DNA of 64,000 bases from Peribacillus sp. ACCC06369 (GTDB taxonomy: Bacteria; Bacillota; Bacilli; Bacillales; DSM-1321): assembly GCF_030348945.1 (NCBI RefSeq), contig NZ_JAUCEN010000002.1:3038001-3102000 (forward strand), in the 5' to 3' direction. Of the stretch, positions 53,462 through 62,156 are shown one piece after another. Under the pieces are notes generated by a model that did not search any database, was not told the origin of the DNA, and worked only from the letters and a program-made list of their open reading frames with translations. The position numbers and the translations under genes are program-made. Every line of letters begins with the position of its first letter. The first letter of the stretch is position 1.

Positions 53462-54825
53462 TATGACTCACTTCCTTGGTGTGATGGCCGTTTACCAAAG
53501 GATTCATTAAATTGCCGAAAAGTTATATCGACCCTCATTAACAATTCTGCACACTCCTCTTCCGAAATCGTTAACGGCGGGGAGATGATGATGGCTGCCC
53601 CGGTTACACCGTCAAGGCCTGCTGCTGCGGGATAAAGGAGTATTCCATTCCTCATTCCCAACTCAATGATTTCATTGGTCACATCGGCCTCCTTCGGAAA
53701 TGGGGCCTTTGTGGCCTTATCCTGGACAAATTCGACGCCTATCAATAAACCTCTGCCACGTATATCACCGATAAAGGAATACTTCCCTGCTAACTTCTTC
53801 AGGCCCCTAATCAGGTCCTTCCCTCTATCGGCTGATTTTTCAACAAGATCATTCCTTACGACATATTCTAAAACGGCTAAAGATACCGCACACGATAATG
53901 GATTGGCACTAAGCGTATGTCCTCCGATAATTGACTTCGAGCCTTTCATTATTGGCTCCATCACGTTTTTGGTCATTACTGTGGCGGCTATCGGGGTGTA
54001 CCCTCCACTCATGCCTTTACCAAATGTTACGATATCAGGTTCCACATCCCAATATTCTGAGGCAAGCATCTTACCGGTACGTCCAAATCCAGTCATGACT
54101 TCATCGGCAATGAATAAAATATCATTCTCTTCACAGATTTTCTTCAGTTTTCGAAAATAACCATCAGGAGGGACAATCGCCCCTCCAGCTGCCCCGATAA
54201 CAGGTTCTGCGATGAAAGCCGCTATATTTTCACTGCCAATACGCCGGATGGATGCTTCCAATTCCGAAGCACAGGCCATTCCGCACGTATGGGGATCAAG
54301 TTGAAGTGGACACCGGTAACAATATGGAGGAGATACAGAAGGATATGATTCAAGCAAAGGGGTAAATCGCTCTCGACGAATCGGATGCCCAGACATTGAA
54401 AGAGCCCCCATCGTGATGCCATGGTAGCTCATCCACCTCGATATGATTTTCTGTTTCTTGGGCTTCCCTTTTTCCTGCCAATGCTGAATGGCTATCTTCA
54501 AGGCAGTTTCAGTTGCTTCGGAGCCGCTGTTTACAAAAAAGCTGTAGGTCAGTTCCCCTTTGGTCAATTCAGCAATTTTTCCGGCAAGTTTCTCTGCAGC
54601 ATCATTGGTAAATTGGGAACGATATACAAATGAAACCAGTTTAGCCTGTTTTACCATCGCCTCCATGATTTCCTGGACCCCATGGCCAATATTGGCAGTA
54701 ACAGCACCTGAGGAAGCATCCAAGTAATCCTTACCTTCTTTGTCGTATAAAAACACTCCTTGACCATGACTGATAGTCGGGTAGGCTCCTCCCAGGACCG
54801 GCTTGATCAATGAAGACTGCTCCAT
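53461..54825 (-). CDS. yodT: Class III aminotransferase (YodT)
   Basis: 454 residues, omega-aminotransferase fold. FVNSGSEATETALKIA and SYHGITMGALSMSGHP, the aspartate that holds the PLP ring in FIADEVMTGFGRTGKM, and the PLP lysine in VTFGKGMSGGYTPIAA are present. In the beta-lysine pathway it probably removes an amino group. A Cys cluster (YCYRCPLQLDPHTCGMAC) occurs in the middle and could bind metal. First gene of yodT-S-R-Q-ablB, with a sigma-E-like promoter upstream. Confidence 0.9.
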   Translation of the reverse strand: MEQSSLIKPVLGGAYPTISHGQGVFLYDKEGKDYLDASSGAVTANIGHGVQEIMEAMVKQAKLVSFVYRSQFTNDAAEKLAGKIAELTKGELTYSFFVNSGSEATETALKIAIQHWQEKGKPKKQKIISRWMSYHGITMGALSMSGHPIRRERFTPLLESYPSVSPPYCYRCPLQLDPHTCGMACASELEASIRRIGSENIAAFIAEPVIGAAGGAIVPPDGYFRKLKKICEENDILFIADEVMTGFGRTGKMLASEYWDVEPDIVTFGKGMSGGYTPIAATVMTKNVMEPIMKGSKSIIGGHTLSANPLSCAVSLAVLEYVVRNDLVEKSADRGKDLIRGLKKLAGKYSFIGDIRGRGLLIGVEFVQDKATKAPFPKEADVTNEIIELGMRNGILLYPAAAGLDGVTGAAIIISPPLTISEEECAELLMRVDITFRQFNESFGKRPSHQGSES

Positions 54826-54870
54826 AAGCCCACACTCTCCTTCTCTTTAAAAACAAATGCAATATAGTAA

Positions 54871-54898
54871 AGTGTATGTCCAGATGAACGCAATCTTG
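54871..54898 (-). promoter_or_regulatory. Sigma-E-like promoter of yodTSRQ-ablB
   Basis: On the minus strand CAAGATT (54892-54898), a 13-base spacer and CATACACT (54871-54878). The -10 matches sigma-E consensus CATACA-T well; the -35 match to KMATATT is partial. The homologous B. subtilis genes are sporulation (mother-cell) genes. Confidence 0.5.
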
Positions 54899-54972
54899 CT
54901 AAGGAAATTGACCTAAGCAAATAAACGGATGAATTTTTGGGTTTCCTGATGAATCGGACAAAAAAAGGCGAC

Positions 54973-55006
54973 AAAAAAAGTGTATCCGCGAGAGATACAC
55001 TTTTTT
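54973..55006 (-). terminator. Terminator after the 109-residue zinc-ribbon gene
   Basis: AAGTGTATC/GATACACTT hairpin followed by T7 on the minus strand. Confidence 0.88.
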
Positions 55007-55007
55007 C

Positions 55008-55337
55008 TTACAATGCGCTAATTAGTTCTTTTTCACGAATGGACTCCAAAAAACTTTCATCCTTTAAAACAGCCAGCACATTTTTATAAAAAGCAGTTTT
55101 ATCGATAACTGAAGTATGTACATATTCATACTCTTTTAAAGAAGGATGACGCAAAACATTTTTCATGCAGGAATGACAAACTTTTTTAGTTCCTAACTTA
55201 TAGTAGTTCAAGTTGCTTGCATCACCATTAGAAGTGTCTCCGTTACAAACGAAACATGTATGGCTAACACGGCCTTTTTTATTATACTCGGCCAAAGCCC
55301 CTTCTAAACGAATGGATGCGGGAATTGTTAATAACAC
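55008..55337 (-). CDS. Uncharacterised protein with CxxC zinc-ribbon pairs
   Basis: 109 residues, GTG start with AAGGTGATT before it. Two CxxC pairs (HTCFVCNG and KVCHSCMKN) about 25 residues apart suggest a zinc ribbon. The rest is helical (LEYNKK-type charged start, EYEYVHTSVIDKTAFYKNVL). No family recognised and no partner in the context. Confidence 0.65.
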   Translation of the reverse strand: MLLTIPASIRLEGALAEYNKKGRVSHTCFVCNGDTSNGDASNLNYYKLGTKKVCHSCMKNVLRHPSLKEYEYVHTSVIDKTAFYKNVLAVLKDESFLESIREKELISAL

Positions 55338-55455
55338 ATAATCACCTTTTCTATTTTAAATCTCTTAGTATTATATCAGAAAAATATAGAATTTGAACTA
55401 TTAGACTCATATTCCCTAATAATGCTTGTAAAATAGGACAATTTTCAGGTGCTGA

Positions 55456-55563
55456 TTAGAGGAAAGGCTCCAAAAACACACCAAAATGTAAAATACATTT
55501 ATCCAAATCCCGACAGATTAAAATACCGTCCACTTTTTGAACGGCGTCTTCAAACTGTGTCAT
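55456..55563 (-). CDS. Candidate 35-residue ORF coupled to the LD-carboxypeptidase
   Basis: ATG overlaps the carboxypeptidase stop in an ATGA arrangement. The frame begins MTQFEDAVQKVDGILICRDL and ends LHFGVFLEPFL. It has plausible amphipathic sequence and two cysteines. No separate ribosome binding site, as expected for coupled translation. It may be a real small protein or chance read-through frame. Confidence 0.3.
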   Translation of the reverse strand: MTQFEDAVQKVDGILICRDLDKCILHFGVFLEPFL

Positions 55564-56534
55564 GAATTTATCTGGATCGTCGCTTTTCCGTTCTTTACCT
55601 TCATTATTGCTTTTGAACCAACCGGCACCGTTACAAATGGATGAACATGACCAAAATTGGCATTAGCGATCACGGGTATGCCATTTATCTCCTTTTTGCC
55701 AGCTATGATTTCATGCAAAGCATATTCAGTCATCCCCGAATCCTTTTGGAAACGGCCTATGATGATTCCTTTAATCCCAGTTGCCTCTGGCTGATGTAAC
55801 AAGGATTGTAAATCCCGGTCAAAACTGAATGGATGACTTTCTTCGTCATCTTCAATGAAAAGGATACTGTCCATTAAAGACGGCATAAACTCTGTACCTT
55901 GTAATAGATTGAGTGTGCAAAGATTTCCCCCAATGATCGTCCCAGCCGCTTCCCCTTCCTGAATGACCATATAACCAGCATTCGGGTGGAAAGTTCGGTC
56001 ATCCTGTTCTAAATGCCAAGAGTCATCACTCCACGTTTCACTTGGATCAAGATAAAAGCCTTCACTTTCAATTACAGCCTTTTTAAAATATTCCATCGTA
56101 TATTCCAGACCAGCCTTCATTCCGAACGTCGAGAAATGAGGACCTGAGTATGTAGTTAGGCCTGTTTTTTTATGAATGGCCAATAAAATTGCGGTTATAT
56201 CACTATACCCCATCAACACTTTTGGATTTTCCTTAATCAAATCGTAGTCGATATATCGTAACAATTGGTTAGCGTTATACCCCCCGATGGCTGTAAAGAT
56301 TCCCTTAACATTCGGATCCCTGAAAGCCTCATGTAAATCTTCGACCCGGTCTTCAATCGAATTCGAAAAAAAGTCATCATGGAACAAAGCCGTTTTACCA
56401 TATGTCACTTTAAAACCAAGCTCAATCAATCTTTCTTCTGCCAATCTGCGTTGTTCCCCTTTGACAATCGCCAAGCTTCTTGAAGGAGCAATAACGCGAA
56501 TTTCATCCCCTGCTTGTAAACGGGAAGGTTTCAT
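55560..56534 (-). CDS. LD-carboxypeptidase/MccF-like (S66 peptidase)
   Basis: 324 residues. S66 enzymes trim murein tetrapeptides between L and D residues or cleave related amides such as microcin C. The catalytic Ser near 111 is in VLMGYSDITA, the Glu is in FIEDDEES and the His is in NFGHVHPFVTVPVG. N-terminus RLQAGDEIRVIAPSRS is typical. Which branch it belongs to is not clear from sequence. Monocistronic apart from the coupled small frame. Confidence 0.9.
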   Translation of the reverse strand: MKPSRLQAGDEIRVIAPSRSLAIVKGEQRRLAEERLIELGFKVTYGKTALFHDDFFSNSIEDRVEDLHEAFRDPNVKGIFTAIGGYNANQLLRYIDYDLIKENPKVLMGYSDITAILLAIHKKTGLTTYSGPHFSTFGMKAGLEYTMEYFKKAVIESEGFYLDPSETWSDDSWHLEQDDRTFHPNAGYMVIQEGEAAGTIIGGNLCTLNLLQGTEFMPSLMDSILFIEDDEESHPFSFDRDLQSLLHQPEATGIKGIIIGRFQKDSGMTEYALHEIIAGKKEINGIPVIANANFGHVHPFVTVPVGSKAIMKVKNGKATIQINS

Positions 56535-56856
56535 ATCTTTATCCCCCTAAATTAATACATCTTTCGTTATTTTAGCAGAAATGTTGAACAAAGAAAAATC
56601 AAGACTCTTAAGGACTGCCACTCACCCCATTCTCTTATCGACCTTACTTACATCAAAACCTGGTCATGATTTCCTTATAGATCCTTTGGCCTTGTTCTCC
56701 CCATCAATGGCATCCTCTCTTCATTCCCGTTGTGCCAGGAATTGTTGTGTAATGTATCGCCTGTCCCATGATTACACTGTATTTATCCATGTCTAATCAG
56801 TAATCACTATGGATTCTAAAAAGGCCCCCGTCAAACCACCAAATCCTTACATAAAG
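56535..56856. other. Intergenic region upstream of the LD-carboxypeptidase and downstream of the YjcZ gene
   Basis: About 320 bases. No frame with a good ribosome binding site and no clear structure on either strand. A weak 71-codon plus frame from 56581 looks like noise. Confidence 0.45.
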
Positions 56857-56886
56857 AAAAGACCAGCTTTATAAACTGGTCTCTTT
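56857..56886 (-). terminator. Terminator after the YjcZ-like gene
   Basis: AGACCAGTTT/AAAGCTGGTCT hairpin with T tract on the minus strand. Confidence 0.85.
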
Positions 56887-56896
56887 AGTTATTCAA

Positions 56897-57061
56897 TTAG
56901 CAACAGAATGAAGCACCGATGATAATCAACAGAATGAACAAGACAACGATTAATGCGAAGCCTGATCCAAATCCGCAGCAACCGCCGCCGCCGCCACCAT
57001 ATCCACCGCCGCCACCATAACCGTAACCTGGTCCTGCAACATTTCCACCATATCCGTACAT
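56897..57061 (-). CDS. YjcZ family sporulation protein
   Basis: 54 residues. A Gly/Tyr-rich N-terminus (MYGYGGNVAGPGYGYGGGGG), a double-cysteine centre (GGCCGFGSGFAL) and one hydrophobic helix (IVVLFILLIIIG) ending in ASFCC. This is the signature of the small YjcZ/YuzN-type spore membrane proteins. AAAGGAGTGAAACTTA precedes the ATG. Very high Gly codon runs make it look unlike its neighbours, but that is normal for the family. Confidence 0.88.
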   Translation of the reverse strand: MYGYGGNVAGPGYGYGGGGGYGGGGGGCCGFGSGFALIVVLFILLIIIGASFCC

Positions 57062-57261
57062 TAAGTTTCACTCCTTTTAGAATTCTGATTTCTCTTTACA
57101 CCTTACCATATGTCAATACGCCCGCCTCGGTCTGTGTATTTGCCTATTTTTTTGGATTTAAGAAAAAACTTATCGAAAAACACCTTCATCACCATTAAAC
57201 ATTCAATAGGTGAAACACCAAGAGTAGCCATAAAAAGTGTCAAAAAAACGTTTCGTATTTA
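57062..57261. other. Intergenic region between the YjcZ-like and SGNH genes
   Basis: About 200 bases of AT-rich sequence holding upstream elements of two divergent genes. No frame or structure stands out apart from the promoter at 57262-57289. Confidence 0.45.
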
Positions 57262-57289
57262 TTGTGTTACTTTAAAATTGGGATATAAT
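57262..57289 (+). promoter_or_regulatory. Probable sigma-A promoter of the SGNH hydrolase gene
   Basis: TTGTGT (57262-57267), 16-base spacer, TATAAT (57284-57289), about 80 bases before the TTG start. Confidence 0.6.
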
Positions 57290-57370
57290 AAGAAAAAAAA
57301 CAATTCTTAGCCTCTTTACGCTATCTCATGCCAATATAGATACATAAAAGGTTAATACGGGGGAACATAA

Positions 57371-58459
57371 TTGAAAAAGAACGCAAAATCCTTCATCCCT
57401 TTCGCTGCAATCGCCACGATCCTTCTAATCAGCTATATCCTTCAAAAAGCTCCTAAAACATATGGATCGGATGATTCGATAAATGTTTATCAAAAATTCC
57501 AAACAGGCCAGCCCATTCAGTATCTCGTTATTGGTGACAGTATCGGAAGAGGGTCGGGAGCCGAAAACCCTAAACTAACATGGTTCAAACAGTTAGAAGA
57601 TAAGTTGATCGAAACCAATGATGTTCCTTTACACGGAGATTACGTGGTCCAAAGCGGATCCACTGCTTTTGAAGGTCTATTTAAGCTTTCCCAAAGAAAG
57701 AAGCATGACCATAAAGATTTGATTTTCTTCGTTTTCGGTGAAAATGACCGTAAATATATGAATGTCGATGATTTTATCATGACATATGAAGCTTTAATCA
57801 GAAAGGCAAAAGGGCTCCACCCTAATGCTGAATTGTTCACAATAACAGAGAGTTCCTTGAAATATGAGGAATTTGCGTCAGCCATCGTCCTTTTATCCAA
57901 ACATTATGGTGCAACTAATGTGGATATGCGTCCAATATTCAAGCATTCTGGATATACGGAAAAACAGCTGACCAGAGATTTGATTCATCCAAATGGGCTA
58001 GGTTATAAATTTTATGCTAATGAAATATACGAACGCTTCCTGGATAATATAGAACGCGGGAAGACTGTTTCAGGCCTGCCATCTAAGCTTCATGACCATT
58101 CAGAATTTGAATTATCCGAGATTGAACACTATGAAAAAATGAAAGGTTTCCGTCCAAGGGGCGGCTATTTCACTAGTAGTGTAAAGGGCAGTGTGATTGA
58201 ATATAACTTCAAAGGAACTATGCTTGGTGTGAGACTGCTTAGGAGTCCCGATGGCGGGGAAGTAGATGTATGGATCGATGGAAATGAAATCACCACTTTG
58301 AATACGTGGTGGCCCTTTGCCCGTGAAAGGTATTTATTTATCACTAATGGGCTTCCTCCAGGTTCACATACGGTCCGTTTTGAGGTGACTGGCAGAAGTA
58401 AAGCAATGGAGCTTACCACCATCCCATATGTCCGGATAGCATCGATCATTACCGATTGA
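57371..58459 (+). CDS. Membrane-anchored SGNH/GDSL hydrolase with C-terminal beta domain
   Basis: 362 residues, TTG start with GGGGGAACATAA before it. An N-terminal hydrophobic anchor (IPFAAIATILLISYIL) precedes the SGNH domain: YLVIGDSIGRGSG (Ser near 56), FGENDRKY, and DLIHPNGLGY with the catalytic Asp and His near 202-206. The last 100 residues form a beta-sandwich region (GGYFTSSVKGSVIEYNF, GGEVDVWIDGNEITTL) resembling carbohydrate-esterase accessory domains. Probably deacetylates a surface glycan, which is inference. Confidence 0.85.
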   Translation: MKKNAKSFIPFAAIATILLISYILQKAPKTYGSDDSINVYQKFQTGQPIQYLVIGDSIGRGSGAENPKLTWFKQLEDKLIETNDVPLHGDYVVQSGSTAFEGLFKLSQRKKHDHKDLIFFVFGENDRKYMNVDDFIMTYEALIRKAKGLHPNAELFTITESSLKYEEFASAIVLLSKHYGATNVDMRPIFKHSGYTEKQLTRDLIHPNGLGYKFYANEIYERFLDNIERGKTVSGLPSKLHDHSEFELSEIEHYEKMKGFRPRGGYFTSSVKGSVIEYNFKGTMLGVRLLRSPDGGEVDVWIDGNEITTLNTWWPFARERYLFITNGLPPGSHTVRFEVTGRSKAMELTTIPYVRIASIITD

Positions 58460-58478
58460 ATCTTACCCGATATTAAAT

Positions 58479-58507
58479 AACCCCCTATCATTATCTGATA
58501 GGGGGTT
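58479..58507 (+). terminator. Bidirectional terminator between the SGNH gene and msrB
   Basis: AACCCCCTATCA/TGATAGGGGGTT perfect hairpin, shared by convergent genes. Confidence 0.85.
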
Positions 58508-58513
58508 TTCCAT

Positions 58514-58942
58514 TCAATCAAAAAGCTTTTTGTATTCTCCATATCCTTCTTTTTCAAGATCTTGGAGCGGGATGAACCTCAATGAGGCAGAATTGATGCA
58601 ATACCGCAAGCCTGATGGTCCAGGCCCATCATTAAAGACATGGCCCAGATGAGAATCGGCAGTTTTTGAGCGAACCTCGATTCTTCTCATACCGTAACTC
58701 GTATCGAGGTTTTCCACCACTTCCTCTTCTTTTAGCGGTTTAGTGAAGCTTGGCCAACCACAGCCTGAATCGAACTTTTCCTTTGAAGTGAAAAGAGGAT
58801 TACCTGAAACGATGTCCACATATAACCCTTCCTCCTTCAAGTTCCAATATTCATTGTTAAAAGCTGGTTCCGTTCCATTATTTTGGGTGACTTCATATTG
58901 AATCGCTGAAAGTTTCTGTTTTAATTCTTCTTTACTTTTCAT
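58514..58942 (-). CDS. msrB: Peptide-methionine (R)-S-oxide reductase
   Basis: 142 residues. Reduces the R epimer of methionine sulfoxide in proteins. Motifs [12 protein letters not shown] and [24 protein letters not shown], with the catalytic Cys near 115 in RYCIN. No CxxC zinc pairs, so it is the zinc-free form. The ATG at 58942 has GGGGGG before it; the longer in-frame start lies inside msrA. It overlaps msrA by 11 bases. Confidence 0.95.
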   Translation of the reverse strand: MKSKEELKQKLSAIQYEVTQNNGTEPAFNNEYWNLKEEGLYVDIVSGNPLFTSKEKFDSGCGWPSFTKPLKEEEVVENLDTSYGMRRIEVRSKTADSHLGHVFNDGPGPSGLRYCINSASLRFIPLQDLEKEGYGEYKKLFD

Positions 58943-59474
58943 CTTTTTCCCCCCAGTGATGTTGTATAAATGCTTTTCGGCCTGAGCCAATCGAATATCT
59001 TTCATAATGCTCAGGTTGCTTTTTATAATAATGCTGGTGATATGTCTCAGCTGGATAAAAAGTTTTGGCTGGTCTAACCGGCGTTACGATCGGTTTGGAA
59101 AATTTTCCGCTCGCCTGCAACTTAGCTTTGGATGCTTCAGCTATTTCACGTTGTTTTTCGTCATGATAAAAAATGGCCGTTTGATAAGAACTTCCCCGGT
59201 CATGAAATTGTCCGCCAACATCTGTCGGGTCAATTTGCTGCCAAAACAACTCGATTATTTTTTCATATGGATATACGCTTGGATCAAAGGTGATCTGCAC
59301 AGCCTCATAATGTCCCGTGGTTTCAGAACAAACTTCTTTGTACGTAGGATTTTCCGTAGTCCCGCCCGTATAGCCCGAGATAACGGATTCGATACCAGGC
59401 TGTTCATCGAACGGTTTCACCATGCACCAAAAACATCCACCTGCGAATGTTGCTTTCTCTAATTGCTTTGTCAA
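58932..59474 (-). CDS. msrA: Peptide-methionine (S)-S-oxide reductase
   Basis: 180 residues. Reduces the S epimer of methionine sulfoxide. Catalytic Cys14 is in FAGGCFWC, followed by the [19 protein letters not shown] and [12 protein letters not shown] motifs. TTG start at 59474 is chosen because AAGGAGG lies eight bases before it. Together with msrB it forms a two-gene operon for oxidative protein repair. Confidence 0.95.
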   Translation of the reverse strand: MTKQLEKATFAGGCFWCMVKPFDEQPGIESVISGYTGGTTENPTYKEVCSETTGHYEAVQITFDPSVYPYEKIIELFWQQIDPTDVGGQFHDRGSSYQTAIFYHDEKQREIAEASKAKLQASGKFSKPIVTPVRPAKTFYPAETYHQHYYKKQPEHYERYSIGSGRKAFIQHHWGEKDEK

Positions 59475-59661
59475 ATGAAAATCCTCCTTTTTTACAAACA
59501 ATCCATTGAATGCATTTTAACGCTTTTATTTTGCTCTGTAAAATAATATGCCGATCGTCCCTTTTAACATAAATTGCCCCTTCCCTTATAAGGGAAGGAA
59601 ACACACGCCCAAGTATAACTACATATGATGAGTCCATAATGGAAAATGTGAGGTGTTGGAA

Positions 59662-60396
59662 ATGAGCGATAAACAATCATATTTACAAAAAGCGGGTACT
59701 TATGATTTACTATCGTCTTATTATAAATACAGTAATCCGCATCTGCATGATTATTATTACCATAAGCATTTGAAAAGTCTCAATAAAGCAACACAACAAT
59801 CGAGATATGAGCATATGAAAGTCATATTGCCATCACAAGTTCGCATTTTACACGCTGCCCCAACAGCTCCCTCATTTGATGTTTATGTAAATGAAAAGTG
59901 CATTCTCAACAATCTTTCATATAAAGAAAGCAATGGTTATTCACAGCTTTCCCCTGGCATATACCAATTGGAGATATACCGCAGCGGGCAAAGGCTTTTA
60001 GGCTGTAAAGTGGCGCTAGAAAGCGGGAGGTCCTATACCATAGCAGCTTCCTTGGCTAATGAGTCGTTGAAAATGTCACCTTTCGAAGATAATCCATTGG
60101 TGCCTCAAAATGAAGCCAAGGTCCGATTCATCCATCTTTCCCATGGTTTACCTTCGGTGGATATTGCCGTCAAAGACGGAGATGTCGTTTTTGAAAATCT
60201 CGATTTCAGGGAAGCATGCGATTATCTTAATATACATCCCATGATAGTCGACTTCGAAGTCAGGAAAGCTGGGACAAAAGAGATCATACTCTCTTTGCCA
60301 AACTATGTTTTCCAAGAAAATACGTCCTCAACCATTTTTATAATCGGATTGAATCGAAAATCATCAACTCCAGAAACCTTAACGCTCTCCCCATAA
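59662..60396 (+). CDS. DUF4397 domain protein
   Basis: 244 residues. Two DUF4397 beta-sandwich repeats (VRILHAAPTAPSFDVYVNE and VRFIHLSHGLPSVDIAVKD) after a Tyr/His-rich N-terminal region (YDLLSSYYKYSNPHLHDYYYHKH). No signal peptide. DUF4397 proteins occur in spore and surface contexts but their role is unknown; the aromatic N-terminus resembles spore coat/appendage proteins. The ATG at 59662 with GAGGTG before it is chosen over an upstream TTG/ATG. Confidence 0.82.
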   Translation: MSDKQSYLQKAGTYDLLSSYYKYSNPHLHDYYYHKHLKSLNKATQQSRYEHMKVILPSQVRILHAAPTAPSFDVYVNEKCILNNLSYKESNGYSQLSPGIYQLEIYRSGQRLLGCKVALESGRSYTIAASLANESLKMSPFEDNPLVPQNEAKVRFIHLSHGLPSVDIAVKDGDVVFENLDFREACDYLNIHPMIVDFEVRKAGTKEIILSLPNYVFQENTSSTIFIIGLNRKSSTPETLTLSP

Positions 60397-60400
60397 ATGA

Positions 60401-60434
60401 TAAAAAACCAGGATTCATTGATCCTGGTTTTTTA
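60401..60434 (+). terminator. Terminator after the DUF4397 gene
   Basis: AAAAACCAGGAT/ATCCTGGTTTTT hairpin between convergent genes. Confidence 0.88.
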
Positions 60435-60445
60435 TCAATTCACTA

Positions 60446-61030
60446 TTACTGTAATGATGATGGGATGGTCAATAAAAATGAAATGTCATCATTCTCAAGA
60501 TCGAAGTCTTTCGCCTTCACCCTAATGTCGCTTTTCAATTCCATATCCTGCAATGACACATAAATACTTTCGTCATTGGGGCTGATGCTAACCCAATCCG
60601 GCATGTTATAACGCTCATTTATTAGGTTCATTACATATGAAACAGGAAGATTCATTTGTCCAACAGCAATTGATTTTTGTTTTAAGACCAAATCCCCATT
60701 CTTTTGGGCAATTGGCTCAAAAGTCAATTTCATTTCAACTTCACGATTGAAAAATGGCATTGTTCCATATAACTCTACCTCATCCGTTAAATACACTTCG
60801 TAGTGAATCGATCCCGTCAATCCTTCTTTATCAAGATATTGGTTGATTAATCTCGTCAGGTCTTCCCGATTCGTGTGAACTTGAAATTGGATATCTTCTT
60901 CGTGGCTTACTTGTGGAATCAGCTCTTTATCTTTAGCCGGCAGATTTACTAAAATCACAACAAACAGGATGACCAGGATGTTTAGGGCTAATAGGGAAAT
61001 AAACAAAGTCTTCCATTTGACATTTGTCAT
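60446..61030 (-). CDS. ypmS: YpmS family protein
   Basis: 194 residues. One N-terminal membrane segment (FISLLALNILVILFVVILV) then an extracytoplasmic domain of unknown fold (DLTRLINQYLDKEGLTGSIH, EVELYGTMPFFNREVEMKL). Matches B. subtilis YpmS in order and context. The ATG overlaps the ypmR stop in an ATGA arrangement, so translation is coupled. Function unknown. Confidence 0.88.
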   Translation of the reverse strand: MTNVKWKTLFISLLALNILVILFVVILVNLPAKDKELIPQVSHEEDIQFQVHTNREDLTRLINQYLDKEGLTGSIHYEVYLTDEVELYGTMPFFNREVEMKLTFEPIAQKNGDLVLKQKSIAVGQMNLPVSYVMNLINERYNMPDWVSISPNDESIYVSLQDMELKSDIRVKAKDFDLENDDISFLLTIPSSLQ

Positions 61031-61869
61031 TCTTGGTCATCATCTCCTTTGGCACTCGCTTCCAACGTGTCCTTTCCAATTGTGGTTATATCCATATCAT
61101 TATAGATTCTTGTCGCGATTAATTCATATCCGCGGTCATTTGGATGAAAATAATCCTCAGCATAAAGCAAATCCTCTTCGGAATCCTTGAAAATGTCTGC
61201 TATTTCAATAAAATAGGCTGAATCATATTCTTCAATAATCTCTTTTCCGCTTTCATTCCAATCATTCATGATCATATCAAGTTCATAAAAATCAGCGAAC
61301 CATTTGGAGAATGGATTATAAACGCCAACAAGGTAAATTTGCGCATGATCATTTTCGGAACGAACCTTATCAAGTATCTGCCTTAATCTTTTTTCATACC
61401 CTATTTTTGCCGAATCAAACTGATTCAGTTCCAAGTTGGAGAAATTCTGTTTAAAGACCTTCATGATATCATTTCCACCGATTGTGACAACAATCGAGTC
61501 AGCTTGCTTAATGTCTTCTTTAATCCTAGCCTTATCCAGTCTTTTCAATAGTTGGTCGGTCCTATTTCCACGTATGCCATGATTAATCATCTCAACGGAA
61601 GTAATCGATGGTTCTTTTTCCAGCTTATTTTGTAAATAAGGCAGATACCCGCCGTTATCTTTACTATCACCGACACCTTGAGTCAAGGAATCGCCAATTG
61701 AAACGATTTGCACAGGGTCTGGAAAAAAGCTGGCAGGAATGGTTTCCTTTTTACTCAGCTCAACTATGCTTTTCTGCTGAACAGATGGCTGCTTTGAGGC
61801 CGGTTCACTTTGACCGCAGCCTGAAATCCAAACTAGGCATATGAAAAGACAGGTGATTCTGTACCTCAT
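61027..61869 (-). CDS. ypmR: SGNH/GDSL lipoprotein hydrolase YpmR
   Basis: 280 residues. Lipoprotein signal with WISGC, then an SGNH domain: VSIGDSLTQGVGDSK (Ser), HGIRGNRTDQLLKRL, VTIGGNDI and the DYFHPNDRGYE motif with Asp and His. Surface esterase or lipase-like activity on an unknown ester. The ATG at 61869 follows AAGGTGAGGG; the longer in-frame start is rejected. Operon with ypmS. Confidence 0.9.
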   Translation of the reverse strand: MRYRITCLFICLVWISGCGQSEPASKQPSVQQKSIVELSKKETIPASFFPDPVQIVSIGDSLTQGVGDSKDNGGYLPYLQNKLEKEPSITSVEMINHGIRGNRTDQLLKRLDKARIKEDIKQADSIVVTIGGNDIMKVFKQNFSNLELNQFDSAKIGYEKRLRQILDKVRSENDHAQIYLVGVYNPFSKWFADFYELDMIMNDWNESGKEIIEEYDSAYFIEIADIFKDSEEDLLYAEDYFHPNDRGYELIATRIYNDMDITTIGKDTLEASAKGDDDQE

Positions 61870-62136
61870 GTCCCTCACCTTCCTACCCATATATTATATC
61901 ATGCAGAAAACGAAAAATTGCAAACAATATACCTTCATCATACTTTTATCTTGAGCATTCCTTACTATACAATATGAAAAATGAAGTGAATAAAAGCTAG
62001 TCCTATAAAATTTAGCATGTACTGAGGATGTAAAATCATTCTTCGCCACTGCTGTTTCTTCAAAAACTAATTTTCACTTTTTCACCTTTCAAAATGCTAA
62101 AGAAATCCGAATGAAAAATGGATGAAAACAGAAAGA

Positions 62137-62156
62137 ACAGGTCATTTAACCTGTTC
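62137..62156 (-). terminator. Terminator after ypmQ
   Basis: AACAGGT/ACCTGTT hairpin that begins in the ypmQ stop codon, followed by a modest T-rich tract. Confidence 0.7.
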
